A stretch of 64,000 bases of DNA. Source: Thiobacillus sp. GTDB lineage: Bacteria > Pseudomonadota > Gammaproteobacteria > Burkholderiales > Thiobacillaceae. Shown here one piece after another: positions 8,425 to 16,848 of the stretch. Every line of letters begins with the position of its first letter. The stretch's first letter is position 1. Made by a program: the position numbers and the translations under genes. The stretch covers positions 1-64,000 of the forward strand of contig JAUXRY010000034.1 in the NCBI GenBank assembly GCA_030679915.1, written 5' to 3'. Under the pieces are notes generated by a model. The model saw only the letters and a list, made by a program, of their open reading frames with translations, had not been told where the DNA came from and did not search any database.

Positions 8425-10961
8425 AAAGCCTCCTGCGAAAAATCAGCGCACGGATGTATATCAGCATGGGGCTGGTGTCCCTGATGACCAGCCTGCTGTT
8501 TCTGATGTTTTTCTTTGGCATGGTTCCAGACGAGGACCGGGCGATCCGTGAAGGCCGCGCCAGCCTGGCAGAATCCATTGCGGCCTTCAGCACCGCCTTG
8601 ATCAGCCAGGAGCAGACCGAACAATTGCAAAGCACGCTTGGTTTCGTTATTGAACGTAACCCGGGGTTGCTGTCAGCAGCGATCCGCACTGCTGACGGCG
8701 AGATCCTGGCCTCATGGGGCGACCATACCAACCTGTGGGGGGATGCCGCTGGCAAGTTCTCCAACGAGTCGCACATACTGGTGCCGATTTATGCCGGCGA
8801 ACAAGCCTGGGGCAACGTCGAGCTGGCCTTCAAGCCTTTGCGGCCGGATGGCCTGGTCGCCATCCTGTATGACCCGCGTGTACAGATCACGCTGTTTCTC
8901 TCGATCACCTGTTTTGTATTGTTCTACTTTTATCTCGGGCGCATGCTCAAGCATCTGGACCCCTCGCGTGCGGTTCCCGAGCGCGTGCGCTCGGCACTCG
9001 ACAACCTGACGGAAGGTCTCCTGGTCATGGATACCAAGAACCAGATCGTTTTGGCCAACCAGTCCTTTGCCGATTTGCTCGATCGCAAACAGGAAAAACT
9101 CACCGGCATCGGCGCCGACACCCTGCCGTGGGAAGACAAGTCGGGCGGGCGTCCCGCCGCAGGCACTTACCCATGGCAACTAGCGCTACAAACGGGCACG
9201 CCCTCGCGCAACACTCTGTTGTGGCTCACCGGTCCGGACGGCAAGCGACGCACTTTCATGACCAATTGCTCGCCTATCCTGGTGGGAAAAGGGGAATACG
9301 GCGGTGTAATGGTGTCGTTGGACGATGTGACGCTGCTGGAAGAAAAAGAAATCGAGTTGATGAAATCGAAGAAGGAGGCGGAAACCGCCAATTTGGCCAA
9401 AAGCGAGTTTCTTGCCAACATGAGCCACGAAATCCGCTCTCCGATGAACGCGATTCTCGGCTTTACCGAGCTGCTGCGGCGTGGTCAGGCCAAGAACGAA
9501 GCCGAACACCACAAACATCTGGATATTGTGCATGCCAGTGGCACCCATTTGCTGGGTCTCATCAACGACATTCTGGATTTATCCAAAGTCGAGGCGGGTC
9601 GCCTGGAAGTGGAACATATCGATTGTTCGCCCTACCAGATAGCACGAGAAGTCGTGCAGGCTCAGGGTGTGAAAGCGGCCGAGAAGGGTATCGATATCGA
9701 TCTTGAGTGTGCAGGGTCGATACCCGAAAGCATGGCAACAGACCCTGCTCGTCTGCGCCAGATTCTGACCAACCTGATCGGCAATGCGATCAAATTTACC
9801 GAAAAAGGGGGCGTCAGCGTTTCGTTGCGCTTTCTGCCCACGCGGCCTATCGCGCAACTGCAAATCGAAGTCAGGGATACGGGCATCGGCATTGCCAGCG
9901 AAAAGCTGGAAAGCGTATTTGAACCCTTCACTCAGGCTGAAGGGTCAATCACCCGTCGCTTTGGCGGCACCGGGCTGGGCTTGACAATCAGCCGCAGCTT
10001 TGCCCGTGCCATGGGCGGGGACATCGAAGCGAAAAGTCCCCCTGGAATGGGCAGCGTTTTTAGCCTGACCTTGCCGGCCGGGCCTATAGAACAACTTAAG
10101 TTACGTTCACCCGAGGAAATGGTTCAACAACTGTTGGTGCATGCTTTACCTGTCGGCGCTCAATGGAAGCTGCCAAAAGTTCGCGTGCTGATAGTGGATG
10201 ACGGCGAAGAAAATCGGGAACTGGTGCGCCTGCTGCTGGAAGAGGCAGGCGCACTGACTGAGCAGGCGGAAAATGGTCGGGTGGGCGTGGAGATGGTCAT
10301 GGCCCGTTCCTATGATCTGATACTCATGGACCTGCAAATGCCGGTGATGGACGGTGAAACGGCCACCCAGCTACTGCGTAGCCGAGGGGTCCAAACTCCC
10401 ATCGTGGCGCTCACCGCCCATGCCATGAAGGGCTTTGAGCAGGGGATCCTCGCCGCAGGATTCACGGCTTATCTGAGCAAACCGATTGATCTGGACAAAC
10501 TGATGGAGATGGTAGCCGGCTTGATCGGGGGCGAACAGGTGGTCCCGGGGTTGAAGAAAGCCAGCCATTTGCCGATAACCACCTATAAGGCAGGTAGCGT
10601 GCCCCGGGCAGCGGTGGTGTCACGTTTGGCTGGCAATCCCCGTTTGCGACCGGCAGTCGTCAAGTTTGTCGACCGCCTGTCCGGCCAGTTGGACGCGATG
10701 GAAAATGCCTGGAAAGTTCAGGATTTCAAGGCGCTCGCTGATCTGGCCCACTGGCTGAAGGGAGCCGGGGGCACGGTGGGTTTTGATGTGTTTACCGAGC
10801 CTGCCATGAGTTTGGAACAACTGGCCAAGGCGGGTACCGAAGAAGGGATTAACGAGGTGATTGGAGAATTGCGCGATCTGAGTGCGCGCATCGTACGTCC
10901 CCTGGTAGAAGTGGATAGCACCGTGACTTCCCCGACCGTTCCAGTCAGCCCTGAGTCGTGA
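8421..10961 (+). CDS. Hybrid sensor histidine kinase (PAS-HisKA-HATPase-REC-Hpt)
   Basis: 846 residues, starting inside the stop of the exoprotein gene. Two membrane helices (about 12-34 and 153-172) bracket a periplasmic sensor of about 115 residues. A PAS-like domain follows (about 185-305). The HisKA phosphoacceptor is H336 in FLANMSHEIRSP. The ATPase domain shows N, G1 and G2 boxes (NLIGNAIKFT, DTGIGI, GGTGLGL). A receiver domain has VLIVDDGEEN and the acceptor Asp in ILMDLQMP, and an Hpt domain ends the protein with the His in AHWLKGAGG. All phosphorelay residues are present. The adjacent REC-GGDEF-EAL protein is the obvious output partner, linking a surface signal to c-di-GMP. Confidence 0.93.
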   Translation: MKSLLRKISARMYISMGLVSLMTSLLFLMFFFGMVPDEDRAIREGRASLAESIAAFSTALISQEQTEQLQSTLGFVIERNPGLLSAAIRTADGEILASWGDHTNLWGDAAGKFSNESHILVPIYAGEQAWGNVELAFKPLRPDGLVAILYDPRVQITLFLSITCFVLFYFYLGRMLKHLDPSRAVPERVRSALDNLTEGLLVMDTKNQIVLANQSFADLLDRKQEKLTGIGADTLPWEDKSGGRPAAGTYPWQLALQTGTPSRNTLLWLTGPDGKRRTFMTNCSPILVGKGEYGGVMVSLDDVTLLEEKEIELMKSKKEAETANLAKSEFLANMSHEIRSPMNAILGFTELLRRGQAKNEAEHHKHLDIVHASGTHLLGLINDILDLSKVEAGRLEVEHIDCSPYQIAREVVQAQGVKAAEKGIDIDLECAGSIPESMATDPARLRQILTNLIGNAIKFTEKGGVSVSLRFLPTRPIAQLQIEVRDTGIGIASEKLESVFEPFTQAEGSITRRFGGTGLGLTISRSFARAMGGDIEAKSPPGMGSVFSLTLPAGPIEQLKLRSPEEMVQQLLVHALPVGAQWKLPKVRVLIVDDGEENRELVRLLLEEAGALTEQAENGRVGVEMVMARSYDLILMDLQMPVMDGETATQLLRSRGVQTPIVALTAHAMKGFEQGILAAGFTAYLSKPIDLDKLMEMVAGLIGGEQVVPGLKKASHLPITTYKAGSVPRAAVVSRLAGNPRLRPAVVKFVDRLSGQLDAMENAWKVQDFKALADLAHWLKGAGGTVGFDVFTEPAMSLEQLAKAGTEEGINEVIGELRDLSARIVRPLVEVDSTVTSPTVPVSPES

Positions 10962-11011
10962 CCATGGCCGCCCATCACCCAATCAACCTCAATGTATATG
11001 GAGCTGACTGC

Positions 11012-12814
11012 ATGACCGCAGAGCCGCGTGAACGGCTGACCTCGTTGCATTCATTGAAAGATGCCCTGGTCATGATTGTCGATGATGAACCGATCATGAT
11101 CGAGGTGGTACAGGCCTTTCTGGAAGATGCGGGATACACCAATTTTCTGACGACGGAAGACTCAACGCAGGCGTTGGACATGATGCTCAAGCTTCGTCCC
11201 GATGTCCTGTTGATGGACCTGATCATGCCGGGCAAGTCTGGCTTTGAGCTGCTTGCGGAAGTCCGAAATGATCCTGCACTCCGCTACATGCCCGTGATTG
11301 TGTTGACAGCCGCCAACGATTCGGACACCAAGTTGCGTGTGCTGGAACTGGGTGCAACTGACTTTCTGGCCAAGCCTGTCGATTCCAGTGAACTGGTTTT
11401 ACGGATACGTAACGCGCTGGCGTTCAAGGCCTATCAGGATCAATTGGCCTATCACGATGCGCTCACCTGTCTGCCCAATCGGCAACTGTTCCTGGAGCGC
11501 CTGGCCTGGACCCTGAAGCTGGCCCATCGGCACAATAAGCAATCCGCACTGTTGCAAATTGGTCTGGATCGATTCAAACAGATCAACGACACCCTCGGCC
11601 ATGAAATGGGCGACGAAGTATTGAAGCTGGTTTCTCAGCGCTTGGCGCAGGCGCTGCGTGAGTCTGACACTTCCAACGGGATCACCGAACGTGACAACGC
11701 GGTCAGCCTCTCCCGATTGGCGGGAGACGAATTCATGGTTTTGGTCGCTGAAATCGACCATGCCGAGGCGGCATCGGCTGTCGCACGCAGTCTGCTGGAA
11801 ACAATGAAGCAGCCACTGGTTTTGGGCGGGCATGAATTATTCATTACCCTAAGTGTGGGGATCGCGCTTTTTCCGCAGGATGGCCAGCAGGGATCCGATT
11901 TGCTGACCCATGTTGATCTGGCTATGGCGAATGCCAAGCAGAATGGTCGCAACACGTATTCCTTTTATTCGGCGGAGACCAATGCACGCTCTTTTGAGCG
12001 GTTGAAGCTTGAAACCGCGCTGCGCAGGGCCATCAACAATGATGAGCTTGAGTTGTATTACCAGCCCAAAGTGGATACCGCGACAGGTCAGATAGTCGGT
12101 GCAGAAGCACTGCTGCGCTGGAACCATACCGAGATGGGTTTTATTTCTCCTGCACAATTCATTCCTCTGGCGGAAGCGACCGGCCTCATCCTGCCGCTGG
12201 GCGAACGGGTAATTCATAATGCCTGCAAGGAGGCGGTGAAGTGGCAGCAGGCCGGTTGCAATCTGCCGGTGTCGGTCAATGTATCCAGCTTGCAATTCCG
12301 TCGTGGCGATATGCCTTTCATTATCAAATCCGCGTTGCAAGCCAGCGGACTGAATGCCAACAACCTGATTATCGAGTTGACCGAAAGTCTGTTGATGGAC
12401 AATGCACAAGCCAATATCGAGATGCTGAACGCGATCAAGTCATTGGGCGTGCGGTTGTCGATGGATGATTTTGGAACGGGGTATTCCTCGCTGTCTTACC
12501 TCAAGCAGTTCCCCCTCTATGAGATCAAGATCGACCAGACGTTTATTCGTGATCTGCCGGATGACTCCGGTAACGCGGCAATTGTGGGTGCGGTCATTGC
12601 CATGGCACGCGGGCTGGGTCTGAAGGTCACCGCCGAAGGAGTGGAAACCCCCGAACAGATGAACTTTCTGAAATTGCATGGCTGCGACCAAATCCAGGGT
12701 TTCCTGTTTAGCCGCGCGGTGCCTTCCCATGAATTCGCCGATATGTTGAAACAGAAAATCGGTTGTACTTCTCTATCCAGTTCAGGCACGACAGCATCCA
12801 ATGAGTCCTATTAA
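11012..12814 (+). CDS. Response regulator with GGDEF and EAL domains
   Basis: 600 residues from the ATG at 11012, which has GGAG about 9 bases upstream. An in-frame GTG at 10958 overlapping the kinase stop would add 18 residues and cannot be excluded. The receiver domain has VDDEP and acceptor D69 in LLMDLIMP. The GGDEF motif reads AGDEF, a substitution tolerated in active diguanylate cyclases. The EAL domain keeps EALLRW, the ELTESLLMD segment and DDFGTGYSS, so phosphodiesterase activity is plausible. It probably receives phosphate from the hybrid kinase encoded just upstream and sets local c-di-GMP. Which activity dominates cannot be told from sequence. Confidence 0.93.
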   Translation: MTAEPRERLTSLHSLKDALVMIVDDEPIMIEVVQAFLEDAGYTNFLTTEDSTQALDMMLKLRPDVLLMDLIMPGKSGFELLAEVRNDPALRYMPVIVLTAANDSDTKLRVLELGATDFLAKPVDSSELVLRIRNALAFKAYQDQLAYHDALTCLPNRQLFLERLAWTLKLAHRHNKQSALLQIGLDRFKQINDTLGHEMGDEVLKLVSQRLAQALRESDTSNGITERDNAVSLSRLAGDEFMVLVAEIDHAEAASAVARSLLETMKQPLVLGGHELFITLSVGIALFPQDGQQGSDLLTHVDLAMANAKQNGRNTYSFYSAETNARSFERLKLETALRRAINNDELELYYQPKVDTATGQIVGAEALLRWNHTEMGFISPAQFIPLAEATGLILPLGERVIHNACKEAVKWQQAGCNLPVSVNVSSLQFRRGDMPFIIKSALQASGLNANNLIIELTESLLMDNAQANIEMLNAIKSLGVRLSMDDFGTGYSSLSYLKQFPLYEIKIDQTFIRDLPDDSGNAAIVGAVIAMARGLGLKVTAEGVETPEQMNFLKLHGCDQIQGFLFSRAVPSHEFADMLKQKIGCTSLSSSGTTASNESY

Positions 12815-14090
12815 ATATACCCTCCCACGCATACTGGTGATCTGTGCGATAGGCGGCATTGGGTTGCCCGCCTACGCTGCCCAGCCGCTGGTCTGCTTGA
12901 TTCAGCCATCGAAAATTGCGGAGGTCGGGACCTCAGTTACGGGTGTGATCGAGACGCTTAGGGTTGAACGCGGTGACACCGTGAAGAAAGGCCAGGTGAT
13001 CGCGATACTGCGTAACGATGTTGAGCGCGCTGCGCTCAATGTTGCCAGAAGCCGTGCCCAGGCTGACGCTGATGTTCAGGCCGCCATCGCGGGACTGGAG
13101 TTTGCACGTCAAAGTACCGTGCGCGGAGAAGATCTGATCAAGAAAAAATTCATTTCCGAGCAAGCGCTGGATAAAACCCGCACCGAAGAGCGGGTGGCGG
13201 TACAAAAACTGGCTCAAGCCCGCGAACAGAGCCGCGTCTGGGATCGTGAAATGAGCCTGGCGAAGAGCCAACTGGCACAGCGCACCATCGTCAGTCCGAT
13301 CAGTGGCATCGTGGCGGAACGGTATTTATCCAGCGGAGAGCGGGTTGAAGACCGTTCGATCGCCCGGGTGGTCAGCATCAATCCGCTGCACATTGAAGTG
13401 ATGGTTCCCGCCGCCAACTATGGAAAAATAAAAACCGGGATGGTTGCCACGGTCGTGCCCGAATTACCGGATGCTTTTCCCGTCGAGGCAACGGTCAAGC
13501 TGGTCGATAAATTGATCGATGGTGCCAGCAATACTTTCCGTGTACGCCTGGAACTCGCCAATCCGGACCATGCCATCCCGGCGGGACCACGTTGCAAGGT
13601 GAGTTTTGACGACCAGGTAATGGGCACGCTCAACAGCAACAAACTCACGCCGCAATCTGCCACGACGCGCGTGCCCCAAAATGTTACAGCGCCGGCCAAG
13701 CTTGTTTCACCTGTAATGCCCACGCCACAAGCCGCTGAACCCCAAAGTGTCGAGAAGAGCATGCTGAATGCGCTGGAAAACTGGCGTCGTGCATGGGAAA
13801 GCAAGGATATCCCCCGTTATCTGGCGGCTTACGTCGCGAATTATCTGGGGGACCAGACCAGCCACGAAGCGTGGCTCAATCAGCGCGAGTCGCGCATCCA
13901 AAAATCGGGCAGCATGAAGATACAAATCAGCAATGCTGAAGTGCGTCCTATTGCCGGCAATCAGGCAAGCGTGCGATTCCAGCAACAATACCAGTCTGAT
14001 GGCTATAGTGACGTCACGACAAAATCGATGCTGATGACGCTGAAAGAGGGGAAATGGCTCATTCTTGAAGAGCGTTCGCAGCCCAGATAA
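12801..14090 (+). CDS. HlyD/RND-type periplasmic adaptor with C-terminal Cds6/NTF2-like domain
   Basis: 429 residues, overlapping the previous gene by 14 bases. A signal peptide ends near PAYAAQP. Residues about 30-275 form a membrane-fusion-protein fold: a split lipoyl motif (GDTVKKGQVIAIL), a long coiled-coil hairpin and VSPISGIVAERYLSSGERV. After a linker, residues about 322-429 (WRRAWESKDIPRYLAAY to the end) match the Cds6-type NTF2-like domain also found at the C-termini of the L,D-transpeptidase and TPR proteins at 44403-46531. Adaptor plus Cds6 domain is an unusual pairing. It may contact peptidoglycan or help assemble the exporter of this operon. Its exact role is unknown. Confidence 0.82.
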   Translation: MSPIKYTLPRILVICAIGGIGLPAYAAQPLVCLIQPSKIAEVGTSVTGVIETLRVERGDTVKKGQVIAILRNDVERAALNVARSRAQADADVQAAIAGLEFARQSTVRGEDLIKKKFISEQALDKTRTEERVAVQKLAQAREQSRVWDREMSLAKSQLAQRTIVSPISGIVAERYLSSGERVEDRSIARVVSINPLHIEVMVPAANYGKIKTGMVATVVPELPDAFPVEATVKLVDKLIDGASNTFRVRLELANPDHAIPAGPRCKVSFDDQVMGTLNSNKLTPQSATTRVPQNVTAPAKLVSPVMPTPQAAEPQSVEKSMLNALENWRRAWESKDIPRYLAAYVANYLGDQTSHEAWLNQRESRIQKSGSMKIQISNAEVRPIAGNQASVRFQQQYQSDGYSDVTTKSMLMTLKEGKWLILEERSQPR

Positions 14091-14234
14091 ACCCTTGTTT
14101 GACTCTTGACGGATCCATGCAACCGACTGGATGGATGTGCGTTTGAGTTCTTGAGTGCCGAATGTAGTCACGAAGGTGGCGATGCTTTGCTTGAACGTGT
14201 CCGTATTGGACTTGGCAAAGCGGACATCCAGGCT

Positions 14235-14265
14235 TTGATGGGCCTCGCCCTGCGAGACCCATCAA
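14235..14265. repeat. Strong inverted repeat (hairpin) of unknown role
   Basis: TTGATGGG (14235-14242) pairs with CCCATCAA (14258-14265), and inside it CTCG pairs with CGAG, giving a stem of about 12 pairs with one mismatch and a 5-base loop. No U-tract follows on either strand, so it is not a standard terminator. It could stabilise the 3' end of the upstream operon mRNA. Confidence 0.5.
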
Positions 14266-14347
14266 GTGGAATCGGGCGCGCCTGGGAAACGGCAGGTCAT
14301 CGCATGTTTTGACGCCCTCGCCGACGCATGGCAAGGTTGATGATTCC

Positions 14348-14375
14348 TCAAGAATATTGAGGGTTTTGTCGATAA
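14348..14375 (+). promoter_or_regulatory. Possible sigma-28 (FliA) promoter for the GGDEF-EAL gene
   Basis: TCAAG at 14348-14352 and GTCGATAA at 14368-14375 resemble the FliA elements TAAA(G) and GCCGATAA. The spacing is one base longer than in the two HDOD promoters in this window. The start codon is 37 bases downstream. The spacing and one -10 mismatch make this weaker than the other two. Confidence 0.4.
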
Positions 14376-14411
14376 ACCATTATGCCTCCCATCCAATCGG
14401 CTTAAATACGC

Positions 14412-16745
14412 GTGCCAAAAGCCGCCCCATTTTCCCGCCTGCTTCGCAATGCCTTAATGACCTTTCTGTTGGTCGGCACTGCCGCATTGTTTTCATATGG
14501 GCTGTATAGCTGGCAGCGTGAAGAACGAGACGCCCAGGATAATTTGCTGACGCTTTCTCGTTTTCTGGCTTCGGCTTCGCAGGCTTTTTTCGATGAATTG
14601 GGTAATGGTTTGGCCCCTTTGGGCGAACTACTTGACCAGCCCGCGTTGCGCGAAAATCCCGAAAGCTTGCGGACCTACCTGCTGACATTTCAGCATCGAC
14701 ACCCGCAAGTGCGCGCTGTCGTGGTGTTCGCGCCGGACGGTGAAATGCTGCTTAATACAGCCGTCCCGCCCGGCAAGCCGCTGCCAGATTTTCGACTGGA
14801 TCCCCCTTATATCAAGCAGTTGCTCCAGGACATGGGCAGTCCGTTGCCTTACACCGTGGGGCCACCAGAAATGGGCAAGGCCATCAAGGTATGGCGCTTT
14901 TCGGTCCGCCATGTAGTGAGGGGGCGAGATGGCAAACCCAAATTGCTTGTGCAGGCGTCCATTCCATTGGAAAAAGAAGGCACCTTCCTGCACCAGTTGC
15001 CGGTTCCATCGGGGAGCTACATCGGCTTGTTGCGCCCCGATGGCTTCCAACAGGCGCGTTTCCCGTTAGCCGATGCCCAGGCAACCTATGGAAAGATATT
15101 GCCCGGCCCGACCGCGCGCTTGATTTCGGGAAATCCTGCAATTACTGAGGGCTACTTTCCTGCCAGTTCTGCCTGGGTCACCGGAGACACGCAGCGGATA
15201 GGTGCATTTTCCAGACTGACTGACATGGACTTGTATGCTTACGTTTCGGCGCCTGCATCAACCATTGTGGATCGCTGGTGGCGACATAATGCCCCCATTT
15301 TGATCAGCTTTCTTGTGTTCTTTGGGCTTTTTGTCGTGATTGCTTATCGCGTTACCCGGCGTGAGCGGATGCACAGCAATGAACTGCTTGAGCAGGCGCA
15401 GCGGGATGCACTCACAGGCTTGCCCAATCGAGGTTGTTTGAATAGCGTCCTGGAGGCGAATATTGCTGCCTCCAGCGCGGGCACAATCCCATTCTCGATT
15501 CTATTTATTGATCTGGATCGATTCAAGGGTATCAACGACACATTGGGGCACGCAGTGGGCGATGCGCTGCTGATCAAAGTGGCCAAGCGGATACAGCCTT
15601 TGCTGCGTCGGGAGGATGTGTTGGGCCGGTTTGGCGGTGACGAGTTCCTGTTGATATTGCCTGGCAGCGATGAGCCGGGTGCGATATTGACTACCCGTCG
15701 AGTACTTGATGCATTCAGTATCCCATTCGAGATCAATGGCCGGACTTTGCGCATTACGCCCTCAATTGGCATTGCGCTTTACCCCAAGCATGGGGACGAT
15801 ATTGAAACCCTGCTGAAGCACGCTGATACGGCGATGTATGAATCCAAACGCCTTGGACGAAACGCCTATACCGTTTACGCAGATCAGATGGGTTTGCGGG
15901 TACGTGAGCGGCTTGAAATGGAACATGAGCTGCGTGACGCCCTGCAAAATGAAGCTTTCCAGCTCGTTTACCAACCAATCGTCAGTATGCGAAGCGGTGA
16001 GGTCGTGGCCGTTGAGGCCTTGGTACGCTGGGTTATGCCAGATGGAAGACTGAGATCGCCCATAGAATTCATTCAGGTCGCAGAAGATTCGGGTTTGATT
16101 ATTCCGTTGGGGCAATGGGTGTTGCACACCGCCTGCAGTCAGATGACGCGGTGGATAGCATCGGGCCTGGATTTCCGGGTGGCCGTGAATCTCTCAACAC
16201 AACAGTTTCAGGATCCCTATCTGAAAGAACATGTAATGACCACTTTGAACGAAACGGGGCTGGAAGCTGCACGTCTCGAACTGGAAGTCACCGAGAGTGC
16301 AGCCATGCTGAATCCGGAAGACAGTATCAAAATTCTGGGTGAACTGTCTGCGCTGGGTATTCGCATCGCGATTGATGACTTTGGCACGGGCTATTCTTCT
16401 CTGGGTTATCTCAAGCGGATTCCTGCTGACACCATCAAGATCGATAAAACCTTTGTTGATGGGCTCGGACATCCCCAAGATGCCACCATTGTTCGTGCGG
16501 TGATTGCCCTGGCACGGGCACTCGAAAAAGAGACCGTTGCAGAGGGGATTGAAACCGAGGCGCAATTCGATGTCATCCAGGCGATGGGATGTGATACGGC
16601 TCAAGGCTACTGGATTAGTCGGCCGATTGATGCGGCTGCAATGACACACCTGTTGTCAACAGGCACTCGGCTAGTTGCTGCATCCAAAACGTTCCCGAAA
16701 GGGGTGGCAACGTGGATACATGTACACGGTAAGGCAGCCGAATGA
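14412..16745 (+). CDS. Membrane-bound GGDEF-EAL protein with periplasmic sensor
   Basis: 777 residues from a GTG; an ATG at 14457 is a possible alternative and neither has a clear ribosome-binding site. A membrane helix at about 14-33 and a second at about 293-315 flank a periplasmic sensor of about 260 residues, probably CACHE-like. The GGDEF domain keeps FGGDEF near residue 407. The EAL domain keeps VEALVRW near 533, the LEVTESAAM segment and DDFGTGYSS. Both catalytic cores look intact, so it could make or degrade c-di-GMP. It is a separate transcription unit from the operon ending at 14090. A sigma-28-like sequence lies just upstream, which would tie it to motility. Confidence 0.92.
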   Translation: MPKAAPFSRLLRNALMTFLLVGTAALFSYGLYSWQREERDAQDNLLTLSRFLASASQAFFDELGNGLAPLGELLDQPALRENPESLRTYLLTFQHRHPQVRAVVVFAPDGEMLLNTAVPPGKPLPDFRLDPPYIKQLLQDMGSPLPYTVGPPEMGKAIKVWRFSVRHVVRGRDGKPKLLVQASIPLEKEGTFLHQLPVPSGSYIGLLRPDGFQQARFPLADAQATYGKILPGPTARLISGNPAITEGYFPASSAWVTGDTQRIGAFSRLTDMDLYAYVSAPASTIVDRWWRHNAPILISFLVFFGLFVVIAYRVTRRERMHSNELLEQAQRDALTGLPNRGCLNSVLEANIAASSAGTIPFSILFIDLDRFKGINDTLGHAVGDALLIKVAKRIQPLLRREDVLGRFGGDEFLLILPGSDEPGAILTTRRVLDAFSIPFEINGRTLRITPSIGIALYPKHGDDIETLLKHADTAMYESKRLGRNAYTVYADQMGLRVRERLEMEHELRDALQNEAFQLVYQPIVSMRSGEVVAVEALVRWVMPDGRLRSPIEFIQVAEDSGLIIPLGQWVLHTACSQMTRWIASGLDFRVAVNLSTQQFQDPYLKEHVMTTLNETGLEAARLELEVTESAAMLNPEDSIKILGELSALGIRIAIDDFGTGYSSLGYLKRIPADTIKIDKTFVDGLGHPQDATIVRAVIALARALEKETVAEGIETEAQFDVIQAMGCDTAQGYWISRPIDAAAMTHLLSTGTRLVAASKTFPKGVATWIHVHGKAAE

Positions 16746-16848
16746 GCCTGTTCGTCGCATTCTGAACGAGCAACTATCCATACAGACTGTGTAAGCCTTC
16801 GCGGCAAGCGCGGACAAGCATGAGGCCGCGGGTTACTATTTGTCTTCA

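Larger units (their letters stand above)
14091..14411. other. Intergenic region with hairpins and a sigma-28-like promoter
   Basis: 321 bases with no convincing gene. It contains a strong hairpin at 14235-14265 and a FliA-like promoter at 14348-14375, described separately. A short open frame at 14106-14312 has no recognisable domain, signal peptide or ribosome-binding site and I do not call it. No T-tract follows the hairpin, so an intrinsic terminator for the operon that ends at 14090 is not evident. Confidence 0.5.

Noticed and set aside
14106-14312. 68-codon frame in the gap before the GGDEF-EAL gene
   Set aside because: No ribosome-binding site, no domain, and the strong hairpin lies inside it.
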